From assembly GCA_964565715.1 (NCBI GenBank), contig CAZMGG010000010.1, forward strand, positions 1 through 64,000: 64,000 bases of DNA. The letters are read 5' to 3'. The translations under genes were made by a program, and so were the position numbers. Under the pieces are notes generated by a model. That model was given only the letters and a program-made list of their open reading frames with translations, was not told where the DNA came from and ran no database searches. Shown piece after piece: positions 63,172 to 64,000 of the stretch (position 1 is the first letter of the stretch; every line of letters begins with the position of its first letter). This DNA is from CAZMGG01 sp964565715. Its GTDB lineage: Bacteria; Planctomycetota; UBA1135; UBA2386.

Positions 63172-64000
<829 letters not shown>

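Overview
This is a very GC-rich stretch of a Gram-negative chromosome. The organism is probably a planctomycete or close relative, although no marker gene settles this. The signs are: outer-membrane machinery (Wza-type exporter, TonB-dependent receptor, ExbB/ExbD/TonB); menaquinone synthesis by the futalosine route (MqnB, MqnD); a bacterial SUI1/eIF1-like protein; Tat-exported Gfo/Idh-type and SUMF1-type proteins; and many large secreted beta-helix, kelch or beta-propeller proteins. Several of these secreted proteins end in a similar beta-rich tail. No rRNA, tRNA, CRISPR array, prophage or insertion sequence was seen.

Layout. 1-8889 is a polysaccharide locus. The sugar-phosphate transferase (cut by the left edge) and a polymerase/ligase-like membrane protein lie on the minus strand. 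The Wza-like lipoprotein, a GT4 enzyme, a GT2-GT4 fusion, a small unknown protein and a methyltransferase lie on the plus strand. 8936-15597 holds a two-domain aryl-CoA monooxygenase/OYE flavoprotein, a secreted trypsin-like protease, a SUMF1-domain protein and a Tat-signal oxidoreductase. 15594-20043 (minus) holds ispH, a winged-helix regulator with its membrane partner, an M28 peptidase and peptidase E. 20135-32007 holds an unknown exported protein, a propeller hybrid histidine kinase, a thioredoxin-like/TPR protein, a SUI1 protein, a DUF4349 protein, a lipoprotein, mqnB, mqnD and an alpha/beta hydrolase.

32239-38807 is a three-gene run of exported proteins that looks less GC-rich than its flanks. 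The first gene carries eight copies of a CTCCT pentamer inside its signal-peptide coding region. This is the layout of a slipped-strand phase-variation switch, and both other reading frames meet a stop within about 25 bases of the repeat. 40222-43702 is a tight operon of a C39-like cysteine peptidase, a RimK-like ATP-grasp ligase and a GCS2-type ligase, which looks like a peptide or amide synthesis and processing system of unknown product.

45362-57177 is a probable single transport operon: exported beta-helix protein, lipoprotein, TonB-dependent receptor, DUF3450, TtpC-like, ExbB, ExbD, TonB and TPR protein. It resembles the TonB2/TtpC systems of Vibrio and Shewanella and is preceded by a strongly foldable leader. 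57191-64000 holds a vanadium-haloperoxidase-like lipoprotein, a Cu/Zn superoxide dismutase, three secreted proteins and a sigma-54-dependent activator cut by the right edge.

Regulatory signals. A 7-5-7 inverted repeat, TACTTTG-N5-CAAAGTA, overlaps a TTGACA/TACTTT promoter ahead of the winged-helix operon, and a degenerate copy lies just upstream of ispH. About ten genes have a TAnnnT-like hexamer only 6-15 bases before the start codon and mostly no Shine-Dalgarno sequence, suggesting leaderless or very short-leader mRNAs. Four-base ATGA/GTGA stop-start overlaps tie most operon genes together.
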